A stretch of 64,000 nucleotides of DNA from Azospirillum doebereinerae (lineage in GTDB: Bacteria > Pseudomonadota > Alphaproteobacteria > Azospirillales > Azospirillaceae). Below the pieces are notes generated by a model. The model saw nothing but the letters and a program-made list of their open reading frames with translations, was not told the DNA's origin and ran no database searches. Made by a program: the position numbers and the translations under genes. Positions within the stretch are counted from its first letter, which is position 1; each line of letters opens with the position of its first letter. The stretch spans positions 62,001 to 126,000 of the forward strand of contig NZ_RZIJ01000014.1 of the NCBI RefSeq assembly GCF_003989665.1, written 5' to 3'. Positions 55,342-64,000 of the stretch are shown here, one piece after another.

Positions 55342-58300
55342 TTAAGAAACAGTCACCGTTCTCTGCAAAGCTTCGAGCGTTTCGGTGAAAATATCGTCAA
55401 GGTCAACGACAAGACGACGCGCTTCTCCCAGTGAATCGGTGCTTTCGATTTCCATGGCCATGCCGCCAAGTCTCTTGGCTCCGATGTTCCAAGCTGCCCC
55501 TTTCAATGCATGCGCGACGCGGCGATAATTCATGTCGTTGCTGTCCAGCATATGCCGGAGCGTGACGAGTTGGTTCCTCGCGGATGTAGCAAACCCATTG
55601 AGCGCCTCTTGCCACCCATCCGCCTCCAGCAGAGCGGCGATGGAGTCGATCTGCTCCTGGTCGATGAGTTGGCTTGTGCCCGGCACGGAAGCCAATGGCT
55701 GATCCGTCAACACCATCCTTCCGGAAAGCGCGTCCGCCATGGCCTGCCACAAGGCGGGGGGACGGATGGGTTTCGTGAGGAAGCCGTTCATGCCGGCGGC
55801 TAGGCATTCCGATTGGGTGCCGCCCGAGGCTTGGGCGGTTAGCGCGATGATGGGAACCCGGCTGCCCCGGTTCGCAAGCCGGCGGATACGGCGCGTCGTT
55901 TCCAAGCCGTCCATTTCCGGCATCTGCACATCCATCAGCACCAAGTCGATGTCGGATTCCTCCACCGCCCGGAGCGCTTCCCGACCATTCGACGCCGTAA
56001 GGACGGTGTGGCCGCTCCGTTCGAGCAACCTCCTTATGATGTCCCGGTTGACGTCGTTGTCATCCACCGCGAGCACTCGCGAAGGAGGAAGCGTCGGCAT
56101 CGTCGTTGCCGTCTCCACGCCAAGGCTCTTATCGACTCTCCTGCGCGAGACGGCGGGGAGGCACGCGACCGAGAATGCGAACACGCTTCCCTTCCCGAAC
56201 TCGCTCCGGACATTGATGCCACCGCCCATCGCAGCGCAGAGTTCGCGGCAGATGGCGAGGCCCAGCCCGGTCCCACCATACCGTCGCGTGATGGAACTGT
56301 CGGCTTGGGTGAACCGATCGAACAGCGTCGAGGTCGCTTCGGGCCGAAGGCCGATGCCAGTGTCCTCCACCTCGAAACACAGGCCGAAGCGACCATCCTC
56401 CCGATCTTCGCCGCGCCACGCCCGCACGGTGACGTGGCCGGTCTCGGTGAACTTGACAGCGTTGCCGACCAAGTTGAAGAGGATCTGTCTCAGCCGCGCA
56501 ACGTCAGTGACGACGGCGTCCGGAACGGAGGGCGCCAGACACACGGATAGAGCGATGCCCTTCTCCCGGGCTTCCGGCTGAAACACCTCAAGAACGGCTT
56601 CCGTGACCTGCGCCGGGATGCAGTCAGCCTCCTCGATCGTGATCCGACCGGCCTCCAGCTTCGAGAAATCCAGGATATCATCCAACAGCCGCAGCAGGCT
56701 CTCCGCCGAACGCCGAGCGACCGTGGCCAGATGACGCTCCTCAGGCGCCAGGTGACCGTCGCCGAGCAAGGTGAGCGTTCCGAGCACCCCATTCATCGGC
56801 GTGCGGATCTCGTGGCTGATGGTCGCCAGAAACTGGCTTTTCATGCGGTTGGCGTGCTCGGCGCTGTCCCGCGCCTGACGAAGGCTGTCCTCGATCTGCT
56901 TGGTCAAGGTAAGATCCCTGAGGATCCCGATGAAATATTCGCCGCCGTCGCTATGCCAACTGGACAGGGCGATCTCGACGGAGACGCTCGTCGCATCCTT
57001 CCGCTGGATCGTCAACTCGTGCCGGCCCAGGTCCGGCGTGGGACGGCCAACCACCGGACAGCCTTTCAGAAGGCCGCCTTGGCTGGAGCGATGAGGCTCG
57101 GGCAGCAGCATGGCGATGCTCTGTCCGACCACCTCCTCTTCCCGATAGCCGAAGAGATGCTCGGCCGATGGGTTGAAGCCGATGACGACGCCATCCTCGT
57201 CGGTGGTGACGATGGGCTGCCCGACCGCCTGAAACATGGCACGGTAGCGCTGTTCGCTGGCCGCCAGCGAGCGCTCGGCCTGATAGCGCTTGGTGATGTC
57301 GGTTCCGGAGCCACGGTAGCCTTCGAACTGTCCGGCTTCGTTGAAGAGCGGCTTCCCGCTGACCGACCAGATGCGTGCAATGCCGGATGGCTCGACGCAG
57401 GTGACCTCGAAATTGCGGAACGGGCGACGCTCGTCCAGACAGCGCTGATGTTCCTGCCAGATCGCCTCGTCGCCCGGCACGCGCAGGGCGATTTCATCCC
57501 GGCGGCGGCCGAGGAAAGCCGACTCGTCCAATGCCTGACCGTCGACGGGCCCTGAAGCGCTGGTGAAACGAAGATCGGTGTCCATTTCCCAGAACCAGTC
57601 GGATGCGGTTTCCGCGATGTCCCTCAGCTTCTGCTTGTTGACTTTCGAATGCCGGATGGCCTCGTCCAGCGCCGCTTTCACGCGCTCCTGGACACGGCTT
57701 TGCCACGTCACCAGACTGGCCAGGACGGCCAGCAGGATCGATGCGCCGGTGGCGCCGATGACGTAGGCCCGCTGCCGGGTCCAGGTTTCGGCCATGAAGT
57801 CGGCCTCGGCGAAGCCGGCGGTGACCACCAGCGGATAGGAGGCAAGGGCGCGGTAGCCGATCAGGCGGGTCACGCCGTCGACCGAACTGGTGCTGCGCAG
57901 GAAGCCTTCCGGCGCCTCCTGCGACGCCTTGTAGGCGGAAGAGGCGGAAACATCATGGCCGATGATGTCGTTGGTGAGAACGTTGCGTGCCCGCAGGATG
58001 CCGTCGCGCCCGAAGATGGCGATCGTGCCGCGCTCGCCGACATCGATGTCGTCGAAGGTCCGGCTGAAATAGAACGGGTCGAGCGAGGCGACGATGATGC
58101 CGCCGAACGCACCGTCCGGGGCGTCGACCTTGCGGCTCAACTGGATCGACCATTTGCCCGAGGCCCGCCCGAACACCGGACGGCTGATGAACAGGCCGTT
58201 GACCGTGCCTTCCTTGTGGACCCGGAAATGGTCCCGGTCGGACAAATTCACCTTGGCTGGAGCCCCGTCGATGCTGGTCTGGATCAGGTCGCCGTTGCGA

Positions 58301-58701
58301 TCCACGTGCGCCAGTTGGAGCAACAGGTCCGAGTCCAGGGAGGCGCTCTCCATCAGATCACGCAGCAGCGCGTTGTCGTTGCGCAGGCGCTGCAGATCGT
58401 AGCCGACGACATGAAGCATGCGGTCGGCGCTGGAAATGGCGCGGGTGGTCTGCTCGGCGATGATCCGGGCCAGATTGGCGGTGTCCCTCTCGGCCCGTTG
58501 CATGGCGTCGCGCTGATCCCGTTCGGACAGCATCCAGGCCGCCCACCAAGTTGAGGCTCCAAGGAAGACGGTCGCCAGCCACACCAGCACGATCAGCGTC
58601 TTGGAACGCGCCAGATAGGCGGCGGAGCCATTCCGATTGGCGGTTGGCGGCAGCACGGAGCGGATGGAAGCCGATACTGAGAGGGGAGGCGTGCTCGACA
58701 T
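55342..58701 (-). CDS. Hybrid sensor histidine kinase with Cache, PAS, REC and HPt domains
   Basis: 1119 aa. Order: TM about 32-54, large periplasmic double-Cache-like sensor (about 60-300), TM near 315-335, PAS about 360-485, PAS about 490-610, HisKA with His630 ([10 protein letters not shown]), HATPase with [11 protein letters not shown] and [16 protein letters not shown] with Asp924 ([13 protein letters not shown]), and a C-terminal HPt with His1064 ([16 protein letters not shown]). All phosphorelay residues are intact. It lies 26 bp after the HD-GYP regulator gene on the same strand, so both form an operon. The stop is only 13 bp from IS copy 1. Codon usage is slightly less GC-extreme than in neighbouring metabolic genes, consistent with acquisition. 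The signal is probably a small molecule in the periplasm. Confidence 0.93.
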   Translation of the reverse strand: MSSTPPLSVSASIRSVLPPTANRNGSAAYLARSKTLIVLVWLATVFLGASTWWAAWMLSERDQRDAMQRAERDTANLARIIAEQTTRAISSADRMLHVVGYDLQRLRNDNALLRDLMESASLDSDLLLQLAHVDRNGDLIQTSIDGAPAKVNLSDRDHFRVHKEGTVNGLFISRPVFGRASGKWSIQLSRKVDAPDGAFGGIIVASLDPFYFSRTFDDIDVGERGTIAIFGRDGILRARNVLTNDIIGHDVSASSAYKASQEAPEGFLRSTSSVDGVTRLIGYRALASYPLVVTAGFAEADFMAETWTRQRAYVIGATGASILLAVLASLVTWQSRVQERVKAALDEAIRHSKVNKQKLRDIAETASDWFWEMDTDLRFTSASGPVDGQALDESAFLGRRRDEIALRVPGDEAIWQEHQRCLDERRPFRNFEVTCVEPSGIARIWSVSGKPLFNEAGQFEGYRGSGTDITKRYQAERSLAASEQRYRAMFQAVGQPIVTTDEDGVVIGFNPSAEHLFGYREEEVVGQSIAMLLPEPHRSSQGGLLKGCPVVGRPTPDLGRHELTIQRKDATSVSVEIALSSWHSDGGEYFIGILRDLTLTKQIEDSLRQARDSAEHANRMKSQFLATISHEIRTPMNGVLGTLTLLGDGHLAPEERHLATVARRSAESLLRLLDDILDFSKLEAGRITIEEADCIPAQVTEAVLEVFQPEAREKGIALSVCLAPSVPDAVVTDVARLRQILFNLVGNAVKFTETGHVTVRAWRGEDREDGRFGLCFEVEDTGIGLRPEATSTLFDRFTQADSSITRRYGGTGLGLAICRELCAAMGGGINVRSEFGKGSVFAFSVACLPAVSRRRVDKSLGVETATTMPTLPPSRVLAVDDNDVNRDIIRRLLERSGHTVLTASNGREALRAVEESDIDLVLMDVQMPEMDGLETTRRIRRLANRGSRVPIIALTAQASGGTQSECLAAGMNGFLTKPIRPPALWQAMADALSGRMVLTDQPLASVPGTSQLIDQEQIDSIAALLEADGWQEALNGFATSARNQLVTLRHMLDSNDMNYRRVAHALKGAAWNIGAKRLGGMAMEIESTDSLGEARRLVVDLDDIFTETLEALQRTVTVS

Positions 58702-58727
58702 GGGGGCTGTCCGGTGTTGGTGCCGCG

Positions 58728-59810
58728 TTACGCGGAAAGGAAACCCTGGAGGGTTGCGACCTGTGCCGCTTCGGCGAGTCGATCCGGGATGGCCTGGAAG
58801 GTTTCGACCACGGCGCTCCATTGCGCCACGAAAGCGGCGACGCAGGATGGATCGAAGTGGCTGCCGCTGTTGGCGATCAGGAAGGCCCGGGCCTCCTCCA
58901 GCGACCAGGCGGGTTTGTAGGCGCGCGCCGAGGTCAGGGCATCGAACACGTCGGCGACGGCGACGATGCGGGCCGGCAAGGGGATGGCGGTTCCGCTCAG
59001 CCCTCTGGGATAGCCGGTGCCGTCGAACTTCTCATGATGGGCATGGGCGATCTCGGCCGCCATTTCGATCAGTTTGTGCGCGCTGCCGCGCAGGATGTCA
59101 TGGCCGATGGCGGGGTGCTGCCTCATCACCAGCATCTCGGGGCCGCTCAGCCGGCCCGGCTTGAGCAGGATGGCGTCGGGAATGCCGATCTTTCCAATAT
59201 CGTGCATCGGGGCCGCCTGGACGATCTGGTTGCACTCGTCCTCGTCGATGCCCAGTCCTCTGGCGATCAGGCCCGCATAACCGGCCATTCTTTCAAGATG
59301 CCCGCCGGTTTCCGGATCTCGGAACTCGGCGGCATGGGCGAGTCGGGTGACCAACTCCTGGGCCTGCTGGCGCAGCAAGGCCGTGGCATCATCGACCTGG
59401 ACGCGAAGCATGGCCGCCTGATCATTCAGCAGGCGCTGTCCAGTCCGCAGCCGCAGGAGGTTCTGCGCCCGAACCAGAAGCTCCGGAACAATGATGGGTT
59501 TGGTCAGGAAATCGGTGCATCCGCGCTCCAAGGCGGCGACTCGCAAGGAGACCGAGGTTTCTGCGGTGATCATTACCACCGGGACTTCGGCCAGATGGGG
59601 CCATGACCGGATGCGCTCCAGCATCTCAAGACCATCGAGGGCGGGCATGATCTGGTCGATCAGGATCAGGTCTGGGTTGTTTTCCTTCAGCCAGTCGAGA
59701 GCCTCGACGGGGTTGGCGATGGCAACCGGATCGGCGCCGTCGATGCGGCGGAGGACGCAGCTTGCGATGTGCAGAGCCGTCGGGTCGTCATCGACCAGCA
59801 GGACTTTCAT
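58728..59810 (-). CDS. HD-GYP domain response regulator (cyclic-di-GMP phosphodiesterase type)
   Basis: 360 aa. A receiver domain spans 1-120 (phosphoacceptor Asp52 in ILIDQIMPALDG, Lys in FLTKPI), then a short coiled-coil linker. The HD-GYP domain is at about 155-345 with HD at 203-204 (PMHDIGKIGIPD), HHEKFDGTGYP at 258-268, and DVFDALTS. All metal and GYP residues are present, so cleavage of cyclic-di-GMP is expected. It would couple the hybrid kinase to the switch between motile and sessile states. ATG 59810 opens the operon. The leader is very AT-rich and bounded by IS copy 2. Confidence 0.93.
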   Translation of the reverse strand: MKVLLVDDDPTALHIASCVLRRIDGADPVAIANPVEALDWLKENNPDLILIDQIMPALDGLEMLERIRSWPHLAEVPVVMITAETSVSLRVAALERGCTDFLTKPIIVPELLVRAQNLLRLRTGQRLLNDQAAMLRVQVDDATALLRQQAQELVTRLAHAAEFRDPETGGHLERMAGYAGLIARGLGIDEDECNQIVQAAPMHDIGKIGIPDAILLKPGRLSGPEMLVMRQHPAIGHDILRGSAHKLIEMAAEIAHAHHEKFDGTGYPRGLSGTAIPLPARIVAVADVFDALTSARAYKPAWSLEEARAFLIANSGSHFDPSCVAAFVAQWSAVVETFQAIPDRLAEAAQVATLQGFLSA

Positions 59811-59935
59811 AATCGGGCTCGCCTTTTCGTCGTGAAGGATCAGACACCATGCCTTCGAAGCGTCCATCGGGCCTGTCAGAGGCCATGATGGCGCACAGAG
59901 TGGCATTTCATGGTTGACGAATCCTTGCAACGGCG

Positions 59936-59953
59936 ATTGGTGATTGCACCAAT
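59936..59953. promoter_or_regulatory. Inverted repeat upstream of the HD-GYP operon
   Basis: ATTGGTG and CACCAAT are perfect 7-bp arms around ATTG, 125 bp upstream of the HD-GYP start codon and next to an AT-rich stretch (about 59965-60040) with several TATAAT-like words. It is a plausible operator or a CCAAT-like hairpin; the function is inferred. Confidence 0.42.
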
Positions 59954-60084
59954 GCGGCTTCCATGTTCAAAAAATTCGCAATATAATTTCAGGATATTAT
60001 AAAATTATTCAAAGTCTCGGCAATAATTATTGTCAGCGTTCACATGATTACTCTTGAGCGGAACACGGTCCCGAGAGTCTGAAC

Positions 60085-60658
60085 TGAACTGCCCTGGGTT
60101 TGTCGAAGGCCCCGCTTCTTGAGAGAATGGGGGCATCATGACGAAGGCGGCATCACGCAAATACGCTCCGGAAGTCCGCGAACACGCGGTACGAATGGTG
60201 TTCGAGCATGAGAGCGAGCACGCTTCGCCGTGGGCGGCCGGTTCGATCGCGGCGAAGATCGGCTGCAATGGCGGAGACGTAGCGGGGCTGGGTCCGGCAG
60301 GCCGAGCGCGAACAAGGCAAGCAGCCCGGCCCCGCTCACGCCGCCCGGCGAGCCGATCCGTCCAAGGTGCCGGCCCGTTTGCGAAGCGGCGCGGAGCTGA
60401 AGGGGGCTATCCGACGGGTCTGGGATGCGGCCCACGGCCGGCCTCGTCCTGAATGCGCTCGACCAAGCGCTCCACGACCGCCGTCCGGCCAAGGGCAGCG
60501 GCCTCATTCCCCATGGCGACCGCGGGTCGCGATCCGTTGCCATCCGGTACACCGAGCGTCCCACCGAGGCCGAAGCGCGCTCTTATGCTCGAACCGAGGG
60601 CGTCGCCATCGCGGCGTGACTCGATCCAAATGGCCTCCGGGAAACCCGGGGCGGTTCA
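60085..60658 (+). mobile_element. Decayed IS3-family element, copy 2
   Basis: A 574-bp remnant of the same element as at 54593-55328, in the opposite orientation. Its left end TGAACTGCCCTGGGTTTGTCGAAGG and right end (complement of TGAACCGCCCCGGGTTTCCCGGAGG) match the other copy closely. OrfA starts at 60138 ([22 protein letters not shown]) and loses frame after about 40 codons. An OrfB tail fragment follows ([33 protein letters not shown]). The transposase core is missing. The internal deletion is larger than in copy 1, so the two decayed independently. Confidence 0.85.
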
Positions 60659-60687
60659 GTTCCTGCGCGTCGTATTCCTGTGCGTCG

Positions 60688-61458
60688 TCAGGGATTGCCG
60701 TCGACATCCTTCAACCATTTTTTCGCCGCCGCCGCGATCAGCGCCGGATAGGCCGGCATCTCGGGGCCGATCAGCGGCAGGGCGAACTCGTCGACGATGC
60801 GGGCAAGACCGGCCGCATCCAGCGGGTCCAGCCCCAGCTCGTTGGCCCGGCGGGCGATATCCATCTCCTGGCCCCAGAAATAGACACGCCTGGCCCCGGT
60901 GTTGGCGGCCATGCGCTGGACCTGGGCCACCCTGCCCTCGACATTCAGCGGCATCCAGATATCGGCCAGCAGCGTGTCCGCCGGGGCGGCGGGCGTGTAG
61001 GACATCGCGTCGCCCTCGATCACCGAAATCTTCGCCGCCGCCTCGGGCGGCAGTTGGGCGAAGATGCCGAGTTCATCGATCAGCCCGATGATTTCCGGGT
61101 CCCGCTCGACGACGGTGACCCGTGTCACCTCCGGGCGCAAGGCGGTATTGGCCGCCGCCCAGCCCATGCCGAGCCCCATCACCACCGTGTCTCCGACCGC
61201 GGCGCGGCATCCCAGCTCCTGGCTTTCGACCTCCCGGGCCGACAGCGACATCCAGGTGCTGGAGCGCCCGTCGGCCTCCTTGCGCGCCAGGACTGCCATG
61301 TTCTGGATGAGGACGCCGCCGCTCCAGTAACCGGCGCCGAGATTGAGCGGCGACACCGACAGGAACCAGTTGGCGCCCTCGCGCGGCTGGTAGGACGGCA
61401 TGAACAGGTCGGTCTGGAACAGGGTGGGCATGGACGCGGGGGTAGAGGTCTGGGACAT
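60688..61458 (-). CDS. Spermidine-synthase-like SAM-fold protein
   Basis: 256 aa Rossmann-type methyltransferase/polyamine-synthase fold. The nucleotide-binding stretch is VVMGLGMGWAAANTALRPEVTRVTVVERDPEIIGL, followed by VIEGDAMSYTPAAPADTLLADIW, which corresponds to the catalytic Asp region of spermidine synthases. A substrate-lid helix typical of true SpeE is not obvious, so the reaction may be a methyl transfer or an aminopropyl transfer to another acceptor. It is 15 bp after a TPR/glycosyltransferase-like gene, and the two probably act together. Confidence 0.78.
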   Translation of the reverse strand: MSQTSTPASMPTLFQTDLFMPSYQPREGANWFLSVSPLNLGAGYWSGGVLIQNMAVLARKEADGRSSTWMSLSAREVESQELGCRAAVGDTVVMGLGMGWAAANTALRPEVTRVTVVERDPEIIGLIDELGIFAQLPPEAAAKISVIEGDAMSYTPAAPADTLLADIWMPLNVEGRVAQVQRMAANTGARRVYFWGQEMDIARRANELGLDPLDAAGLARIVDEFALPLIGPEMPAYPALIAAAAKKWLKDVDGNP

Positions 61459-61473
61459 CGATGTCTCTCGTGG

Positions 61474-62841
61474 TCAAGGATTGCTGCATGGCTCAAGCAG
61501 GTCCGCCGCCCGGCGCTCGGCCAGGGCATGCAGATCCCGTTCAACCGCGTCGAACACCGGCTCCCAATCCTCCTCGGGACCCTGGCGGTAGAGGCGCATC
61601 GACGGGTACCAGGGGGTCGTCGCACCGGACATGCCGTAGATCCAGTAGGGCACATGCTGGATCAGGGTCCACACCGGGGTGCCGAGCGAACCGGCGAGAT
61701 GGGCGACCGAACTGTCGGTCATGATGACCAGATCCAACTGCTCCACCACCGCTGCCGTATCGGCGAAATCCTCCAGCTCCGGCCCCAGCGCCGTGATCGG
61801 CGTGCCGGAAGGAAGGGCGCTCAGCTCCTCTTCCGGCGGCCCCTTCTGCAGGCTGTAGAGGCAGACCTCGGGGATCCTGGCAAAACGCAGGAAGCGCTTC
61901 AGCGAAGTGGCGCGGATCGCGTTGTCGGCGAAGGCGTCGCTTCCCGACCAGACGATGCCGACCTTCAGCCCCCCGCCATCCGCCCCCAGCAGCCGCGCGG
62001 CCTTGGCCCGCGCCTCGTCCGGGACGGTCAGGCGCACCGGCGGCGGCACGCTGTCGATGGTGGTGCCGAAGCGCAGCGGCAGGCTCATGATCGAGGTGTG
62101 GACGTGGTAGATCGGCGTCGGCGCCGCGTCCTTCGCGATGAAGGCGTCCACCCCCTCCATCGCCGCGAACAGGCGGCGCAGCTCGTCGCGAAGCTCCACG
62201 ATCACGCGCCGGACGCCCCGCGCCTTCAGCATCGGCAGGTAGCGGGCCATCAGCAGCGTGTCGCCGAAGCCCTGCTCCAGCGTCACCATGACGAAGCGCC
62301 CGTCCAGCGGCTCGCCGGCCCAGCGCGGCCCCTGGTGGATGCGGTAATGGTATTCCCGGAGCCAGTAGCGCGTCTCGTAATCGGCGAAGCCCTGCGCATA
62401 GTCGCCCTGGTGCAGACGGACCTGCGCCCGCCCCCAGGCCAGGCTGGGATTGTCCGGCTGCAGACGGACCAGCCGCTCCAGCACCGTGAGGTCGGTCGCG
62501 AAATCGCCCGACTTGTACAGCGCCGCGCTCAGGTTGAGACAGGCGGTCGGGTGGTCGGGGGCGAGCGCCACCGCCACGCGGGCGCAGGCGATGGCCCGGA
62601 CGTGCCGGCCCGTCGCCGTCGAAATGAGGGCCAGATTGTTCCAGACCACGGCATGGTCGGGCGCCGCGGCCAGGGCACGGCGGTAATGCAGGATGGCCGC
62701 CTCGCGCTCGCCCTCCTGGTTCAGCAGGACGCCCAGCGAGTTCAAGCCGTCGGAATCGCCGGGATGCTCGGCCAGGAACCGCTTGACCTCCGCGAGGGTG
62801 GGCTGCGGCTGCGGCGGTTGCATGGTCATGGGTTCACACAT
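61474..62841 (-). CDS. TPR protein with C-terminal glycosyltransferase-like domain
   Basis: 455 aa from ATG 62841 (GGAG 10 nt upstream); ATG 62829 is an alternative. Residues about 15-155 form three to four TPR repeats (NSLGVLLNQEGEREAAILHYRRALAAAPDHAVVWNNLA and onward). The C-terminal 280 residues resemble heptosyltransferase/GT9-like and TPR-glycosyltransferase proteins, with VTLEQGFGDTLLMARYLP, VGIVWSGSD and LVIMTDSSVAHLAGSLGTPVW. Such proteins often modify flagellin or surface glycans; here the acceptor is unknown. Its start overlaps the end of the HrpB-like gene. Confidence 0.82.
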   Translation of the reverse strand: MCEPMTMQPPQPQPTLAEVKRFLAEHPGDSDGLNSLGVLLNQEGEREAAILHYRRALAAAPDHAVVWNNLALISTATGRHVRAIACARVAVALAPDHPTACLNLSAALYKSGDFATDLTVLERLVRLQPDNPSLAWGRAQVRLHQGDYAQGFADYETRYWLREYHYRIHQGPRWAGEPLDGRFVMVTLEQGFGDTLLMARYLPMLKARGVRRVIVELRDELRRLFAAMEGVDAFIAKDAAPTPIYHVHTSIMSLPLRFGTTIDSVPPPVRLTVPDEARAKAARLLGADGGGLKVGIVWSGSDAFADNAIRATSLKRFLRFARIPEVCLYSLQKGPPEEELSALPSGTPITALGPELEDFADTAAVVEQLDLVIMTDSSVAHLAGSLGTPVWTLIQHVPYWIYGMSGATTPWYPSMRLYRQGPEEDWEPVFDAVERDLHALAERRAADLLEPCSNP

Positions 62842-64000
62842 CCCGATGCTGCTCCGGTTCGGGCAGGGCGGCCGCCAGGGCGATCCACGGGTCGTCCGCA
62901 GGGCCGTCGAGGAAGGCGACCGCCAGCCGTTCCGCCGCCGCCAGCGGATCGCCGGCCGGCAAGCGGGCGAGGCTGCCGTCGGCCAAGCCGTAAAGCGCCG
63001 CTCCACCGTCCGACAGGGCCGATTGGCGCCGGGCGACACGGTCGGGATAGGCGAGCGCCAGCAAGTCCCCGATCCGGTCGCAGCCGCTGCGCTCCACCGG
63101 CTGGTGGATGCCGATCCGCCACCGCCAAGCCTGCGCGCGTTCCAGGATCGGCCATTCCCGATCCGGAGCGCAGTCCCCCCCGCCTTCCTCGGCGAGCAGC
63201 CGGTCGACCCGTCCCCGCAGGTCGGTGCCGTCCCCGCCGCAGGGATGGTCCGGTTCCGCCAGCAGCGCGGCCACCGTGCAGGCGAGCCCGCCCAAGCCGA
63301 TTTCCGCCCCGCACAGGATCAGCCGGGCCAACCGGGGATGCAGGCCGAGCCGGACCATGCGCTGCCCCAGCGGGGTGATCGCCCCGTCGGCGCCGACCGC
63401 TCCCAGCAGGGCGAGCAGGGAGGATGCATGGGTGCCGTCCGGCAGGACATCGGTGTCCTTTTCCCCCCAGGCGGCCAGTTCCAGGGCCAGCTCCAGCGGC
63501 GGCGGCTCGGGGGCGGGCGGTTCCGGCAAAACACCGGGCGGTGAAAGACGGTAGCAGACCCCCGGCTCCCGCCGGCCGGCGGCGATGGCCCGGCGCTGCG
63601 CCGCGTCGCGGCCGGAGGGCCGCGCGACCGGATAGGCCATGCCGCGGCGGCGGTCGTGGCGCGGCAGCCGGGTCAGGCCACAATCCACCACGATGCGGAC
63701 ATCGGCGATCCCGAGCCCCGCCTCGGCCGACGGTGTGGCCAGCACCAGCTTGCGCCGGCCGGGCGGTGCCGGGGCGATGGCGGCCGTCAAGTCGGACGCC
63801 GCCTCGTCGTCCAGGGCGAGGAGAAGGATGTCCGGACCGACCTCCTCCGCCCCCCGGAGCAGGGCGGCGACCCGGCGGACCGCACCGCCATCGGGCAGGA
63901 CCGCCAGCACGCCGCCGCGCTCCTCCCGCAGGGCACGCCGGACCACCGCCGCCATTGCCACTTCCACTGCGGCGCCTGGGGCGGTGCCTGGGGCAAGAGC
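62834..64000 (-). CDS. Degenerate HrpB-like helicase, 3' part (N-terminus outside window)
   Basis: 388 codons are visible, entering from the right edge. The helicase C-terminal RecA domain, a ratchet-like region (LELALELAAWGEKD, PLGQRMVRLGLHPRLARLILCG) and part of the following domain can be aligned by eye to HrpB-type DEAH helicases. Motif V, normally ATNIAETSLT, reads ATPSAEAGLGI. Motif VI, normally QRxGRxGR, reads QRRAIAAGRRE, so the arginine finger is lost. The protein ends at QHRDV where HrpB normally continues for roughly 300 more residues including HrpB_C. It is likely inactive as an ATPase or repurposed. The frame is open and GC-rich, so it may still be expressed. Confidence 0.72.
   Translation of the reverse strand, partial: ALAPGTAPGAAVEVAMAAVVRRALREERGGVLAVLPDGGAVRRVAALLRGAEEVGPDILLLALDDEAASDLTAAIAPAPPGRRKLVLATPSAEAGLGIADVRIVVDCGLTRLPRHDRRRGMAYPVARPSGRDAAQRRAIAAGRREPGVCYRLSPPGVLPEPPAPEPPPLELALELAAWGEKDTDVLPDGTHASSLLALLGAVGADGAITPLGQRMVRLGLHPRLARLILCGAEIGLGGLACTVAALLAEPDHPCGGDGTDLRGRVDRLLAEEGGGDCAPDREWPILERAQAWRWRIGIHQPVERSGCDRIGDLLALAYPDRVARRQSALSDGGAALYGLADGSLARLPAGDPLAAAERLAVAFLDGPADDPWIALAAALPEPEQHRDV

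Noticed and set aside
54593..60658. Functional composite transposon
   Set aside because: Both IS copies have lost the transposase core and no target-site duplication is visible, so present mobility is not supported.

Overview
The window is high-GC, gene-dense DNA. Its protein set fits an Azospirillum-like member of the alphaproteobacterial Rhodospirillales: many solute-binding-protein transporters, a TctCBA system, an SoxYZ-like quinoprotein relay pair, a single-chain indolepyruvate ferredoxin oxidoreductase, and IS3-type remnants of a kind I associate with Azospirillum. The genus is an inference. I see no rRNA, tRNA or CRISPR, and no phage or replication genes.

Layout. 1-1537 (-): 5' two-thirds of a PepSY/flavodoxin membrane reductase with a Fur-like box upstream. 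1810-9781: a small unknown protein, a LivJ-type binding protein, a divergent Mfd-like helicase, a DUF2252 protein, and an Fe-S-type regulator divergent from iron superoxide dismutase. 10203-17309: GH1 beta-glucosidase, fused indolepyruvate oxidoreductase, NCS2 permease, Nudix hydrolase. 17330-26679 (-): an uninterrupted co-oriented run of two tctC genes, tctB, tctA, terC, uspA, an OmpR-type response regulator, and a histidine kinase fused to a periplasmic binding protein.

27038-36136: a ROK repressor divergent from a seven-gene unit with a four-gene sugar ABC importer, an argininosuccinate-lyase-like enzyme, a PfkB kinase and a GlmS-like SIS enzyme. I read this as uptake and breakdown of an aspartate-linked (Amadori-type) or related amino sugar. 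36199-41067 (-): two quinoprotein relay genes, an unknown 537-residue protein, and a catalase-like protein. 41417-42601: an RTX-type protein with 40-residue tandem repeats. 42910-46823: an NMT1/THI5-type ABC importer. 47172-54551: a second ROK repressor divergent from a ribose-type ABC importer with a TIM-barrel isomerase and a Gfo/Idh/MocA dehydrogenase.

54593-60658: two decayed IS3-family copies in inverted orientation bracket a two-gene signalling module (hybrid kinase with HPt, and HD-GYP response regulator) preceded by an unusually AT-rich leader. 60688-64000 (-): a spermidine-synthase-like protein, a TPR/glycosyltransferase-like protein, and the 3' part of a degenerate, C-terminally short HrpB-like helicase.

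Most promising for new biology: the kinase/binding-protein fusion with PhoB-like direct repeats in front of both tctC genes; the lyase-kinase-SIS sugar operon; and the IS-bracketed signalling island.
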